A DNA stretch of 64,000 nucleotides from Ruminococcus albus AD2013. GTDB lineage: Bacteria > Bacillota > Clostridia > Oscillospirales > Ruminococcaceae. A model generated the notes under the pieces. The model was given only the letters and a program-made list of their open reading frames with translations, made no database searches and was not told the DNA's origin. A program made the translations under genes and the position numbers. This document shows, one piece after another, positions 50,010 to 59,819 of the stretch (position 1 is its first letter; the number at the start of each line of letters is the position of its first letter). The stretch covers positions 1,674,001 through 1,738,000 of the forward strand of contig NZ_JAGS01000001.1 in assembly GCF_000526775.1 (NCBI RefSeq), given 5' to 3'.

Positions 50010-50816
50010 ATGTATTTCAATGATTATCCCATCAAAAACAAGGAGCTTGGTCTGCCCATATTCATTGACAATATCGGCAAGCACACCTGTCAGCCGCACA
50101 CTGCCAGAAGCGGAGGTTTCCCACACCCGCAGATACTCTACTGCACAAAGGGGAGCGGAATTCTCAGCATTGACGGAAATATCACTGAAATACCCCCGCA
50201 TACCGCGATATTCCTGCCTGCGGGATATCCTCACGAATACTATCCCACTTCCGATGACTGGGACATTCACTGGGTCGTGCCCGACGGATATGCCTGTGAT
50301 TATCTGCTGAAGTACATCGGAATGGAAAAGCCAACAGTCTTTGAGATAAAAGATCTGGCTTTGCTGGAACATTTCTTCTCACGAATGCACGAATCAATAC
50401 TCGGTGACAGCATAAACGGCAACCTCAGAGCATCGGGATATTTGTATAATTTTCTCATCGAACTTTATCAGCAGAAAAACTCGGGAAGAGTTGTGAAAAC
50501 CTCCAACCGCGCTATCGTCACGGCTATCGACCACATAAATAACAGCTATATGAACAAGATCACTATGGAAGAACTGTGCACTGTGACGGGTCTTTCAAAG
50601 CAGCAGCTTTGCAGGCTGTTCAAGCGTCATCTCGGATGCCGCCCAATGGAATATATCGCCAAGCGGCGTATTCAGACCGCCAAGGAACTGCTTTCAACAA
50701 CGGATATGTCCGTTGAAGCTATATCCGAAAAAGTAGGATTTTGCAGCGGAAGCTACTTCACAAAACTGTTCAGCCGCTACGAGGGCATGACACCCACACA
50801 GTTCAGGATAATATAA
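50010..50816 (+). CDS. AraC-family regulator of the lacZ locus
   Basis: 268 residues. An N-terminal cupin-like effector domain (GSGILSIDGNITEIPPHTAIFLPAGYPHEYYP) precedes two HTH motifs: ITMEELCTVTGLSKQQLCRLFKRHLG and MSVEAISEKVGFCSGSYFTKLFSRYEG, ending MTPTQFR. Probably senses a sugar and activates the divergent lacZ. GAGGAGG precedes the ATG. A terminator follows, facing ribH. Confidence 0.94.
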   Translation: MYFNDYPIKNKELGLPIFIDNIGKHTCQPHTARSGGFPHPQILYCTKGSGILSIDGNITEIPPHTAIFLPAGYPHEYYPTSDDWDIHWVVPDGYACDYLLKYIGMEKPTVFEIKDLALLEHFFSRMHESILGDSINGNLRASGYLYNFLIELYQQKNSGRVVKTSNRAIVTAIDHINNSYMNKITMEELCTVTGLSKQQLCRLFKRHLGCRPMEYIAKRRIQTAKELLSTTDMSVEAISEKVGFCSGSYFTKLFSRYEGMTPTQFRII

Positions 50817-50828
50817 ATGTACAAAAAA

Positions 50829-50865
50829 ACGGATAGCCACCGATATTAACGGTCTATCCGTTCTT
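50829..50865. terminator. Two-way terminator between araC and ribH
   Basis: ACGGATAG (50829-50836) pairs with CTATCCGT (50854-50861); A-rich before and TTCTT after. Confidence 0.8.
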
Positions 50866-50879
50866 CATGTTATAGTTTA

Positions 50880-51347
50880 TCAGCCTTCGATAGCCTTGAT
50901 AAGGTTTATCATCTCGATAGCACCCTCAGCACACTCGCTGCCCTTGTTGCCTGCCTTTGAGCCTGCACGCTCGATAGCCTGCTCGATATTCTCGGTGGTG
51001 ATAACACCGAACATAACAGGTATTCCGCTTTCAAGTGAAGTCTGTGCGATGCCCTTTGCAGCTTCGTTGCAAACCAGATCATAGTGAGAAGTGCTGCCCC
51101 TGATTATCGCGCCAAGGCAGATAACTGCGTCATACTTGCCTGACTTTGCCATCTTCTTTGCGATAAGCGGTATCTCGAAAGCACCGGGTACCCATGCAGT
51201 GTCGATAGCGTCCTCGGATATACCGTGACGTACAAGAGTATCAACAGCGCCGCCCAGCAGTTTCGATGTGATGAATTCATTGAAACGTGCAACTACGATA
51301 CCAACTCGCACGTTCTCGGGGATAAGTTTTCCTTCAAAAGTGTTCAT
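50880..51347 (-). CDS. ribH: 6,7-dimethyl-8-ribityllumazine synthase
   Basis: 155 residues. VGIVVARFNEFITSKLLGGAVDTL, WVPGAFEIPLIAKKMA, CLGAIIRGSTSHYDLV and PVMFGVITTENIEQA are the conserved blocks, with the catalytic His in SHYD. Condenses the ribityl pyrimidine with dihydroxybutanone phosphate. Last gene of ribD-ribE-ribBA-ribH. Confidence 0.98.
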   Translation of the reverse strand: MNTFEGKLIPENVRVGIVVARFNEFITSKLLGGAVDTLVRHGISEDAIDTAWVPGAFEIPLIAKKMAKSGKYDAVICLGAIIRGSTSHYDLVCNEAAKGIAQTSLESGIPVMFGVITTENIEQAIERAGSKAGNKGSECAEGAIEMINLIKAIEG

Positions 51348-51370
51348 AATAACAGCTCCTTATAAATTTA

Positions 51371-52570
51371 TCAGTAGTCAAGAATATGACCCATTTTATC
51401 ACGTTTTGTCTTTAAGTAGAACAGATCGTATGCGGTGGCAGACATCTGGATCGGCACACGTTCCTTTATCTCAATGCCAAAACCGCTCAGACCGTATATC
51501 TTATCGGGGTTATTGGTGAGAAGTCTGAGAGTCTTACAGCCCAGATCACGGAGTATCTGTGCGCCGATGTAGTATTCTCTCATATCTCCGGGGAAGCCAA
51601 GTGCTAAGTTAGCTTCAAGGGTATCCATACCTTTGTCCTGAAGTTCATAGGCACGCAGTTTGTTTATAAGACCTATACCTCTGCCCTCCTGACGCATATA
51701 AAGCAGTATACCCCTGCCCTCATTCTCTATCTCGGTCATAGCCGCCGCAAACTGCTGTCCGCAGTCGCATTTCAGCGAACCGAAAGCATCACCTGTCAGG
51801 CACTCGGAATGTACACGGCAGAGTATATCCTCACCATTTCCGATATCACCCTTAACAAGTGCCACGTGATGCTCGCCATTCAGCTTGTTGATAAAGCCTA
51901 TTGCACGGAAATTGCCGTACTTGGTGGGCAGCTTGGTATCAGCCACACGCTCCACAAGCTTATCGTGTACCTTGCGGTACTCTTTCAGCTGTGCGATCGT
52001 TATGAACTTCATGCCCCATTCCTTAGCCTTTTCCTGAAGTTCCTCTGTACGCATCATGGTGCCGTCATCGCGCATTATCTCACAGCAGAGACCGCATTCT
52101 TCCAAACCTGCCAGTCTCATCAGATCAACGGTAGCCTCGGTATGTCCCTCACGTTCAAGAACGCCGTTTTTCTTGGCTGTCAGCGGGAACATATGACCGG
52201 GTCTACGGAAGTCCTCGGGCTTAGAGCTGGGGTCTGCAAGGGCTCTTGCCGTATATCCCCTTTCCTCCGCAGATATGCCTGTAGTCGTATCCACATGGTC
52301 TATCGACACAGTAAATGCTGTCGAATGATTATCGGTATTGTAATCCACCATCTGGGGCAGATGCAGCCTGTGACAGATAGCTTCGCTGACGGGCATACAT
52401 ATCAGACCCTTAGCGTGTGCAGCCATGAAGTTCACATTCTCGGTGGTCGCGAACTGTGCCGCGCATATCATATCGCCCTCGTTCTCTCTGTCCTCATCAT
52501 CGGTCACAAGTATGACCTCTCCGTTTCGCAGAGCTTCCAGTGCTTCTTCAATAGTATTATATTCAAACAT
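51371..52570 (-). CDS. ribBA: Bifunctional DHBP synthase / GTP cyclohydrolase II
   Basis: 399 residues. The N-terminal RibB half has DDEDRENEGDMICAA and FPLTAKKNGVLEREGHTEA; the C-terminal RibA half (from about 205) has the zinc site CRVHSECLTGDAFGSLKCDCG and YMRQEGRGIGLINKL. Makes both precursors of the lumazine ring. Follows ribE by 11 bases. Confidence 0.98.
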   Translation of the reverse strand: MFEYNTIEEALEALRNGEVILVTDDEDRENEGDMICAAQFATTENVNFMAAHAKGLICMPVSEAICHRLHLPQMVDYNTDNHSTAFTVSIDHVDTTTGISAEERGYTARALADPSSKPEDFRRPGHMFPLTAKKNGVLEREGHTEATVDLMRLAGLEECGLCCEIMRDDGTMMRTEELQEKAKEWGMKFITIAQLKEYRKVHDKLVERVADTKLPTKYGNFRAIGFINKLNGEHHVALVKGDIGNGEDILCRVHSECLTGDAFGSLKCDCGQQFAAAMTEIENEGRGILLYMRQEGRGIGLINKLRAYELQDKGMDTLEANLALGFPGDMREYYIGAQILRDLGCKTLRLLTNNPDKIYGLSGFGIEIKERVPIQMSATAYDLFYLKTKRDKMGHILDY

Positions 52571-52581
52571 ATACCCACTCC

Positions 52582-53226
52582 TCAGATAAATCCGTTCTTC
52601 ATAAGCTGCTCCATGGTAACGCCGCTTTTTTTCGGCTCGGCAGGTCGCAGCAGCTTTTCCACGTATTTTCCTATGATATCCGTTTCGATATTTATTATAT
52701 CCCCTACTTTTTTATACGGCAGTATGGTCTGCTCGGCAGTATGAGGTATCACGGATACAGTAAAGTCCGTATCTGTCACCGCAGCCACGGTAAGACTTAT
52801 GCCGTCCAATGTTACAGAGCCTTTTTCGACTATATACCTCAGCAGTTTTTCGTCCGCCGATATGGTATACCTAACAGCGATTCCGTCCTGCTTAATATTG
52901 CTGACAGTGCCCGTACCATCGATATGACCCGAAACTATATGCCCGCCGAAACGGCCTTCCGCCGACATCGCCCTTTCAAGATCCACCTTGCTTCCCTGTT
53001 TCAGTGTTCCCAGCGAAGATCGGCTAAGGGTCTCGTTCATAACATCAGCCCTGAATATCTTGCCGTCGTGCTCGGTAACCGTAAGGCACACGCCGTTTAC
53101 TGCGATACTGTCACCGACTTTAGTCCCCTCAAGGACTTTCTCAGCGGCTATGCGTATAAAAGATGCATTTCCGTTTCGGCAGACCTCGCATACAGTGCCT
53201 GTTTCCTCTATCAGTCCCGTGAACAT
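52582..53226 (-). CDS. ribE: Riboflavin synthase alpha chain
   Basis: 214 residues made of two similar barrels. The N-terminal MFTGLIEETGTV and the internal repeat GHIVSGHIDGTGTV, plus VNGVCLTV and LDGISLTV in matching places, are diagnostic. Dismutates two lumazines to riboflavin. Overlaps ribD by 16 bases. Confidence 0.97.
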   Translation of the reverse strand: MFTGLIEETGTVCEVCRNGNASFIRIAAEKVLEGTKVGDSIAVNGVCLTVTEHDGKIFRADVMNETLSRSSLGTLKQGSKVDLERAMSAEGRFGGHIVSGHIDGTGTVSNIKQDGIAVRYTISADEKLLRYIVEKGSVTLDGISLTVAAVTDTDFTVSVIPHTAEQTILPYKKVGDIINIETDIIGKYVEKLLRPAEPKKSGVTMEQLMKNGFI

Positions 53227-54320
53227 TTCTTCACCCGTCCTTCTATAAGTATATCGCCGTCAAGTTCGGTTATCCTGCGGTCTTCCAGCATGAAAGCTTC
53301 ATCGGGCACAGCCACGCCCTGTCCGCCGACAGGAGTTTTCGCGGTACTTCCGCCGAATATCTTAGGTGCAACATAAGCCATCACCTTATCGACTATCCCG
53401 CTTTCCAACGCAGACCAGCCCAACGTTCCGCCGCCCTCGATAAGCACACTGTCTACCTTTTCTTTTCCGAGATATGCCATAAGTGCCGCAAGATCGGTAC
53501 TTCCATTTTTATCAGGCATACTCAGCACCTTACAGCCGCATTTCTCATACTCACCGATACGGCCGCTGTCCGCATCACCGCAGACTATCAGTGTCGGAAC
53601 TTTATCCGATGTACGCACGATATTGCTGTCAAGAGGTGTGCGCAGATGAGTATCACATATTATCCTCAAAGGATCTCTGCCGTTCTCGATGCGGCAGGTT
53701 AGCATTGGGTCATCAGCCAGCACCGTACCAACGCCCACCATTATCGCCGCATGATGCAGTCTTTCACGGTGTACGTGATTTCGTGCCGTCTCACCTGTTA
53801 TCCACTGAGATTTGCCTGTATAGCAGGCGATCTTACCGTCAAGGGTCATGGCATATTTCAGGGTAACAAACGGAAGACCTGTCGTGATAAACTTGAAGAA
53901 TATCTCATTCAGGCGGTCGCATTCATCTTTCAGCACGCCCTCGGTGACTTCTATCCCATGCTCCCGAAGTATAGCTGTTCCCTTACCCGCAACAAGAGGA
54001 TTAGGGTCGGAAGAACCTACAAACACGCGTTTTATGCCGTGTTCGATCACCGCATCGGTGCATGGCGGCTGCTTTCCGTGATGACAGCAGGGCTCCAGGG
54101 TGACATACATATCAGCTCCTCGGCAATCTATGCCCTTTGCGTCACATTCCGCAAAAGCACTGCGTTCGGCATGGAGGTCGCCGTACCTTTTATGATATCC
54201 CGAAGCGATGATCTCACCGTCACGCACTATGACAGCTCCCACCATCGGATTAGGCGAAACATGACCCATACCGCATTCAGCCAGAGCAAGAGCCTTGCGC
54301 ATATAATCTTCATGCTCCAT
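53211..54320 (-). CDS. ribD: Bifunctional deaminase/reductase RibD
   Basis: 369 residues. The deaminase half holds the zinc motif HAERSAF...VTLEPCCHHGKQPPC; the reductase half holds LKYAMTLDGKIA, GVGTVLADDPMLTCR and LIEGGGTLGWSAL. Second and third steps of riboflavin synthesis. GAGGGAGTG precedes the ATG. First gene after the FMN riboswitch. Confidence 0.97.
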   Translation of the reverse strand: MEHEDYMRKALALAECGMGHVSPNPMVGAVIVRDGEIIASGYHKRYGDLHAERSAFAECDAKGIDCRGADMYVTLEPCCHHGKQPPCTDAVIEHGIKRVFVGSSDPNPLVAGKGTAILREHGIEVTEGVLKDECDRLNEIFFKFITTGLPFVTLKYAMTLDGKIACYTGKSQWITGETARNHVHRERLHHAAIMVGVGTVLADDPMLTCRIENGRDPLRIICDTHLRTPLDSNIVRTSDKVPTLIVCGDADSGRIGEYEKCGCKVLSMPDKNGSTDLAALMAYLGKEKVDSVLIEGGGTLGWSALESGIVDKVMAYVAPKIFGGSTAKTPVGGQGVAVPDEAFMLEDRRITELDGDILIEGRVKKCSRD

Positions 54321-54343
54321 GATGACACTCCCTCTCGTAAAAA

Positions 54344-54371
54344 TACAAAAAGCCCCCGTACATACGGGGGC
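54344..54371 (-). terminator. Riboswitch-controlled terminator before ribD
   Basis: GCCCCCGTA and TACGGGGGC (54352-54371) pair perfectly; on the - strand the stem is followed by TTTTTGTA. Lies between the FMN aptamer and ribD, as for transcription attenuation. Confidence 0.93.
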
Positions 54372-54398
54372 AGGAAATCCGATTTACCGTAAAAACGG

Positions 54399-54514
54399 CG
54401 CAGTCATCTTCTTTCATCCGGACTATACCGTCGGCTCCGGGATCACACCGGATCAGCCGCATTGCGGCTCGCAGGCTATAACTGCCGGTCAGGAATCTCA
54501 CCCTGCCCCGAAGA
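54399..54514 (-). ncRNA. FMN riboswitch (RFN element)
   Basis: On the - strand the aptamer opens CTTCGGGGCAGGGTGAGATT and CCTGACCGGCAGTTATAGCC, has an extended GAGCCGCAATGCGGCT arm, and closes GTCCGGATGAAAGAAG. These are the conserved blocks of RFN elements. FMN binding should favour the downstream terminator and shut off ribD-E-BA-H. Confidence 0.96.
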
Positions 54515-54521
54515 CATCTAA

Positions 54522-54550
54522 ATTATATCACAGCACAACACTGTTGTCAA
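54522..54550 (-). promoter_or_regulatory. rib operon promoter
   Basis: On the - strand TTGACA (54545-54550), 17-base spacer, TATAAT (54522-54527), just before the riboswitch. Confidence 0.9.
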
Positions 54551-54599
54551 TAGGCAGAATGACATTTCTGCCATAAAAATCATATATGTTTTTCAGAAC

Positions 54600-57500
54600 T
54601 CAGGTTTTCCTCCAGTTCATAAAATCCTCGTATACAAGAGGTTTTGAATAATAATAACCCTGAAAGCTGTCAACATCATACTGCCTGAGTATATCGCCCA
54701 TGCCGGCTGTTTCTATGCCCTCGACACAGACTTTGGCTCCGCAGGTGTTCGCAACCATAACAAAAGTCTTTATCAGCTCTCGTTCCTTGATATCCTCTTC
54801 TATCCTGCTGACAAGGCTCCTGTCGATCTTTATCGTATCGAAAGGAAGTTCCTTGACTATGCCGATAGATGAAAAACCTGTACCGAAATCATCGAGAGCC
54901 ACCTTAACTCCCCTGCTTCTCAGACTGCATAAAGTATTCTCGAGCATATCGATATCGAGAAGTCTGCATCTTTCTGTCACTTCAAGGCAGAGATGTTCAG
55001 GCGGATAATCTGTTTTATCAAGAATATCCATCACCATATCCACAAAATCAGCCTTCTCTATCTGAGAATAGGACAGATTGACATTGACTGTAAAGTCAGG
55101 ATAGTTTTCCAGCATCTTCTTCGCATCTCTTACTGCAGTCGTAAGTATCCATTCGCCCAGCGAAGGGAAAATAGGATCCTGTTCCAGCAGAGGTATAAAG
55201 TGATCGGGAGGTACAATACCGTACTCTTCGCTTTTCCACCTTAACAGTGCCTCAGCGCCTTTCAGCTTTTCGGTCTTAGCATCCACAAAGGGCTGATACA
55301 TAAGATAGAAGCCGTCAAATCCTCGTGTTATCGAAGCCCTGATCGCCTGGAATTTCTCTATCCTCTGGATCTTACCGCTGCCAAGGTCGTTGTTGAATAC
55401 AACTGCATCTCCATGCTTTTTGATTTTGGATTCATTATACGCAAAGGACAGACAGGTCATTATCGTCTGCGAATCCACATTGAAATTATCAACATTGATA
55501 AGTCCCACATTGAGTTCAAGCATTATCTTTTTGTCGTCTATGACAATACCTTCCCTGAAACGCCCACGCAGCTCATTATATTTCCGTATAAAACGTTCGG
55601 CAGAATCAATATCCGTACTGAGTATGGCAAACTTTGTTCCGTCCAGTCTGTAAACCCAGCCGTAGTTACCGATATGCTCAAACAGGAAACGACCGACCTT
55701 CTGGAGTACAAGATTACCGAAATGATAACCGTAGATCTCGTTGACCTCAGAAAACTTTGCTATGCCCAGCAATGCTATGCGCATTTTATTGTTTTTGACG
55801 ATATTTGACTGCACCTCATCAAAGAACCCGTACTGATTGCTGAGCCCCGTAAGGCTGTCAATGTTGCTTTGCACTCCGTGATCTCTGATAGTCCCGGCAA
55901 AATATTCAGGCTCACCGTTTTCGTCATTGACAACGATACCCCGACAGGTACATACGTTGTATTCTCCGTTTATCCGCCTTGCCCTGTACTGCATATCATG
56001 GCCTTTGCTGATACCGGCAAAGATATCCGCCAGCCCGTTGTGATAAGCTTCCCTGTCTTCTTCATGGATATGCTCTTCCCAGATAGCTCCTGCACCGTAC
56101 ATATATTCCGACGGCAGACCATAGGAATCCACTGCAGCTTTTGACCATCTGGAATAGTCATACTTCATATCACATATGTAGATATACATACCGTCCGCAG
56201 GGATACAGTTCATCTCGAATATACTGTCCAGAAGTCTCTTTCGTTCCGCAGGGATAAGCTTTTTCGTTTCTTCGTTCTTCTGGATCTCAACGACAGGTCT
56301 TCCTTCTTTCAGCCCGAGTTTGTCCTGATACATATCCTCGTCAGCTCGTTTGAAAACATCAGAGAACCTCTTATCGTTCAGCTTGTCATATACACCTATA
56401 CCTACAGCAAGGATAGGTCCGTCATTATTCCTTAAGTTTTTAAGCGAAAGTTTACGCAGTGTTTCAACAAGAGATTCACGCTTCTCATAATCCGAACCTG
56501 CAAGCACGGCAGCAAATTCATCGCCGCCTATCCTGAAAACAGGGCTGTGCGCAAAAAGTCCGCATATGATCCTGCATGAAGACTTTATATATTCATCTCC
56601 CGCCTTGTGACCGTTATGGTCATTTATTGTTTTAAGGTCGTTGATATCACAGATAACGACAGCAAAAGGAGAATGTCCTGTGCCGCTGTCCATGCTTTTC
56701 TGGATAGATGCCTCAAATTCACGGAAAGCGATCACATTCCTGGTTTCGGTAAGGCCGTCGCGTCTTGCAAGTTCGTTGGCTCTGTTGAGAGCTTCGATAT
56801 GCTCCTGTTCTTTCTTGACCTCTTCATCTATATTTTCAAAACCGACTATAAAATGCGTCTTGTCGCCCGAACGCATTATAGTCAGTCTGTTATTTGATAT
56901 CCCGCCATTCGTCTTGAACCTGAAATCCGCACTGTACTGCCTGGTGTTATCAAGTGAAGTTATAACATAGTCCTTATCACACAAAGCAAGTATCCTGTCT
57001 CTGTCTTTTGGGTGTACCTGTTTGTTTATGACCATTGCCGCGGCAGCAAAAAAATCCTTGCCATCCAGTTTCAGAGACTTATCGACAGCAGACTGATAGG
57101 AGGAATATCTGGAATATTCGCCGGTGCTGCAATCGATATAGTATATGATATCATAACGTAACGCCAGTGAGTCAGCAATACGACCGTAAGCAGTCTTCTC
57201 CTTCATCGTCTCTTCCAGGAGCTTTTTTGCCTTTACTTCCTCATTTATGTTCTCAAGACCAACGAGGATATGCTTTTTATCGCTCGACCATATCTGCAAA
57301 CAGCGGCAGTGCATCACAGAGCCGCCCATCATGAGCCTGTATGTCAGACTGAATGACTTTACTTTGTTCAGATTTTCAAGGATCCTCTGTTTTTCAAACT
57401 GAGGTATCACCCTCTCCTGATCTTCGGGATGAACATATTTCTTCAAATTCTTATTGCTCTCGCTGAAGAAATCATCACCTCTCGCAGGAACATTGAGTCT

Positions 57501-58049
57501 CCTGAACGCATCCGTAGAGGAATACTCAAAGTAACCGTCATTTTCCATATCAACATAGTAAAGCGTATCATAATGCGCAGCAAGGCTGCCTGCGATCTGA
57601 TTATAGATCTCAAGCTCATGCTCATTCTGTTCTGCCTTATGGCGTTCTCTTACTTCTTTATCAACATTTCTGATACCAAGGACGAAATTATTATCATCTT
57701 CACCAATGCCTCTTATCAAACTTAGGGCATGGTAAACAGGTTCACCGCTGAGGATCACACGGTACTCTATCCTCCACTCATCACCTTTCTCAAGATGGGA
57801 AAGCAGATTTTCTTTCCTGATGTCCTGAAGGAATATGTGTCTGTCATCTTCATATATAACACGTCCGATATCTTTTTCCATATCAGCAAAAAAGTCCTTG
57901 CCGACCTTTACAAGTTTAAGCGACCTTGATCCGGCATCAGCAGAATACCACCAATACTCGTTTGTAGCTGAATTGATGTAATATATACCTGTAAATTCGA
58001 CCAGCAGTGCTTCTGCGATCTTTATGAAAACGGGATCGTTGTATAACAT
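54600..58049 (-). CDS. Multi-PAS GGDEF/GGDEF-like/EAL cyclic-di-GMP protein
   Basis: 1149 residues, no membrane segment. Three tandem PAS-like repeats (about 15-135, 152-275, 290-412) share a YxxDxxTGEYxxYSS...GKDFF...VHPEDR pattern. GGDEF domain 1 (425-590) has intact GGDEF at 508-512. A further PAS (about 610-725) precedes a degenerate second GGDEF with LDGTK at 802-806. The EAL domain (895-1149) keeps Glu933 in EALLRW, VNLSYSQ, CLEVTE, DDFGTGFS, IKIDRS and EGIET, so phosphodiesterase activity is likely. Probably makes and breaks c-di-GMP under redox or ligand control. ATG 58049 has GCAGGAGG upstream. Single gene. Confidence 0.93.
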   Translation of the reverse strand: MLYNDPVFIKIAEALLVEFTGIYYINSATNEYWWYSADAGSRSLKLVKVGKDFFADMEKDIGRVIYEDDRHIFLQDIRKENLLSHLEKGDEWRIEYRVILSGEPVYHALSLIRGIGEDDNNFVLGIRNVDKEVRERHKAEQNEHELEIYNQIAGSLAAHYDTLYYVDMENDGYFEYSSTDAFRRLNVPARGDDFFSESNKNLKKYVHPEDQERVIPQFEKQRILENLNKVKSFSLTYRLMMGGSVMHCRCLQIWSSDKKHILVGLENINEEVKAKKLLEETMKEKTAYGRIADSLALRYDIIYYIDCSTGEYSRYSSYQSAVDKSLKLDGKDFFAAAAMVINKQVHPKDRDRILALCDKDYVITSLDNTRQYSADFRFKTNGGISNNRLTIMRSGDKTHFIVGFENIDEEVKKEQEHIEALNRANELARRDGLTETRNVIAFREFEASIQKSMDSGTGHSPFAVVICDINDLKTINDHNGHKAGDEYIKSSCRIICGLFAHSPVFRIGGDEFAAVLAGSDYEKRESLVETLRKLSLKNLRNNDGPILAVGIGVYDKLNDKRFSDVFKRADEDMYQDKLGLKEGRPVVEIQKNEETKKLIPAERKRLLDSIFEMNCIPADGMYIYICDMKYDYSRWSKAAVDSYGLPSEYMYGAGAIWEEHIHEEDREAYHNGLADIFAGISKGHDMQYRARRINGEYNVCTCRGIVVNDENGEPEYFAGTIRDHGVQSNIDSLTGLSNQYGFFDEVQSNIVKNNKMRIALLGIAKFSEVNEIYGYHFGNLVLQKVGRFLFEHIGNYGWVYRLDGTKFAILSTDIDSAERFIRKYNELRGRFREGIVIDDKKIMLELNVGLINVDNFNVDSQTIMTCLSFAYNESKIKKHGDAVVFNNDLGSGKIQRIEKFQAIRASITRGFDGFYLMYQPFVDAKTEKLKGAEALLRWKSEEYGIVPPDHFIPLLEQDPIFPSLGEWILTTAVRDAKKMLENYPDFTVNVNLSYSQIEKADFVDMVMDILDKTDYPPEHLCLEVTERCRLLDIDMLENTLCSLRSRGVKVALDDFGTGFSSIGIVKELPFDTIKIDRSLVSRIEEDIKERELIKTFVMVANTCGAKVCVEGIETAGMGDILRQYDVDSFQGYYYSKPLVYEDFMNWRKT

Positions 58050-58257
58050 AATTAATACCTCCTGCAAACCAGGCAAAGTGTATTTACTAAAGTATACACC
58101 ATTTTGTAAAAGAAATCAATACAATAATTAATATTATATGAAAATTCAAATAACTAAACAAATATTGCTTCGTTCCATTGGGCGAAATCACAAGATATTA
58201 AAATATTTAAGCAAAACATTTTTTCATTCGTCTGCATACATATTCACAGTATAATAA

Positions 58258-58290
58258 ACACCCCTCAAGGGATATTCCCATTGAGGGGCA
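58258..58290 (-). terminator. Terminator after the second MATE gene
   Basis: CCCCTCAA (58261-58268) pairs with TTGAGGGG (58281-58288), with an inner GGGA/TCCC stem; T-rich beyond on the - strand. Confidence 0.82.
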
Positions 58291-58323
58291 TTTAATATGG
58301 AAGAACAAATCTGTAAAGCTAAT

Positions 58324-59715
58324 TTAAATATGTTTGGGCTTACCGTGCGGAATGCACAAAGTCTGCGCTGTATTTCTGCTAATGGAATATTTTGCCTTTT
58401 CACGGGTGAATATCACGATGAACGCAGCTGAATTTATAAGAAGTGCGCCTACCCAGGCAAATATCTCAGCTGCTGCAGTGGCTTTAAATCCCAGACTGTC
58501 GATAAGAAGAACTATTGCACCGATGCGAAGCACCATTTCAGCTATGCCCGAAAGCATAGGCACAAATGGGAAACCCATGCCCTGCACACCGTTTCTGATA
58601 ACAAACAGCATATCCACGGATAGGATCATAATTCCGCATAAAGGCAGAAACTCCGCAGCGTAGCTTATCTGCTTTTCGCCTGAAAGTATCAGCGAAGCAA
58701 GCCATCTGGGGAAGAATACCATCACCGAACCGAATACCAGATATGCCGCACCTGCTATACCAAGACAGACCTTCAAGCCGTCCCATATCCTGTCGAAACG
58801 CTTTGCACCGTAGTTCTGGCTTGTGTAGGAAGACATGGCTGCACCGGCTGTTGCAGCAGGCTGCATGAACATATTCAGATATCTGCTGCAAGCCGAATAT
58901 GCCGAAGTGAAAGCTACTCCCAGACCGTTTACGAAATACTGTACCGCCATACAGCCCACTGCCGTTATGGAATTCATGAGCGCCATTGGGATACCGTTTC
59001 CGAGAAGTTTGGAGTACATTCTTGCATCATGTGAAAAATCAGCCTTTGTCAGCGCAAGAAAATCTGTTTTGCGCAGTTTATCCAAACATACAGCACCCGA
59101 GAATACCTGCGAAACGATAGTTGCAAGTGCCGCCCCGCTTACGCCCCAGTGGAATATAAAAATGAACACCGAATTGAGGGTGATATTCATGATAGATGAT
59201 ACTATTATGGCTTTCAGCGGTGTTTTGCTGTCACCCAGGGCACGGAGTATGCCCGCGCACATATTATACATTATTGTAGCTGCCAATCCGCCGAAAAGAA
59301 TGTAGCCGTATTGCAGGCTCTCACCGATTATCAAAGGATCTGTTCTCAGCAGAACGAGTATAGATCTGAGGAACACAGCACTGAAAAGCGTCAGCAGCAC
59401 AGTTATCACCGCAGCAAGTTCAATGGAATGTGCAAGTGTCCTGCGAAGCTTATCCATGTTCTTTTCGCCGAAGCTCTGGGCTATAAGGATAGAAAATCCG
59501 TTGGAAAGCCCCATGGAAAAGCCTATTATCAGAAAGCACAGCGACGACATATTACCTACCGCCGCAAGTGAATCATCACCGAGACCTTTTCCGACTATGG
59601 CGGTATCAGCGAAAGAATACAGCTGCTGAAGAGAATTCGTCAGAAGCAGAGGAAAGAAAAAACGCATTATAAGTTTGAACGGCCTACCTTGTGTAAGATC
59701 GGAAGTACTGTTCAT
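58324..59715 (-). CDS. MATE-family efflux transporter, second copy
   Basis: 463 residues with MATE topology. FFPLLLTNSLQQLYSFADTAIVGKGLGDDSLAAVGN is the signature, with the second-half counterpart AMSSYTSQNYGAKRFDRI. Distinct from the copy at 45427 (different sequence outside the core). AAGGGGG precedes the ATG. Divergent from the AraC gene at 59820, so it may be under that regulator. Substrate unknown. Confidence 0.92.
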   Translation of the reverse strand: MNSTSDLTQGRPFKLIMRFFFPLLLTNSLQQLYSFADTAIVGKGLGDDSLAAVGNMSSLCFLIIGFSMGLSNGFSILIAQSFGEKNMDKLRRTLAHSIELAAVITVLLTLFSAVFLRSILVLLRTDPLIIGESLQYGYILFGGLAATIMYNMCAGILRALGDSKTPLKAIIVSSIMNITLNSVFIFIFHWGVSGAALATIVSQVFSGAVCLDKLRKTDFLALTKADFSHDARMYSKLLGNGIPMALMNSITAVGCMAVQYFVNGLGVAFTSAYSACSRYLNMFMQPAATAGAAMSSYTSQNYGAKRFDRIWDGLKVCLGIAGAAYLVFGSVMVFFPRWLASLILSGEKQISYAAEFLPLCGIMILSVDMLFVIRNGVQGMGFPFVPMLSGIAEMVLRIGAIVLLIDSLGFKATAAAEIFAWVGALLINSAAFIVIFTREKAKYSISRNTAQTLCIPHGKPKHI

Positions 59716-59745
59716 TAAAAAAGATCCCCCTTAATGATTACCCTA

Positions 59746-59774
59746 TTGATTTTTTTTAATATTTGTGTTACAAT
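59746..59774 (+). promoter_or_regulatory. Promoter of the second AraC gene
   Basis: TTGATT (59746-59751), 17-base spacer, TACAAT (59769-59774). Confidence 0.7.
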
Positions 59775-59819
59775 AATTATATATAATTGAAAAAAACTGC
59801 ATTAGGAAGGAATCAGCCT

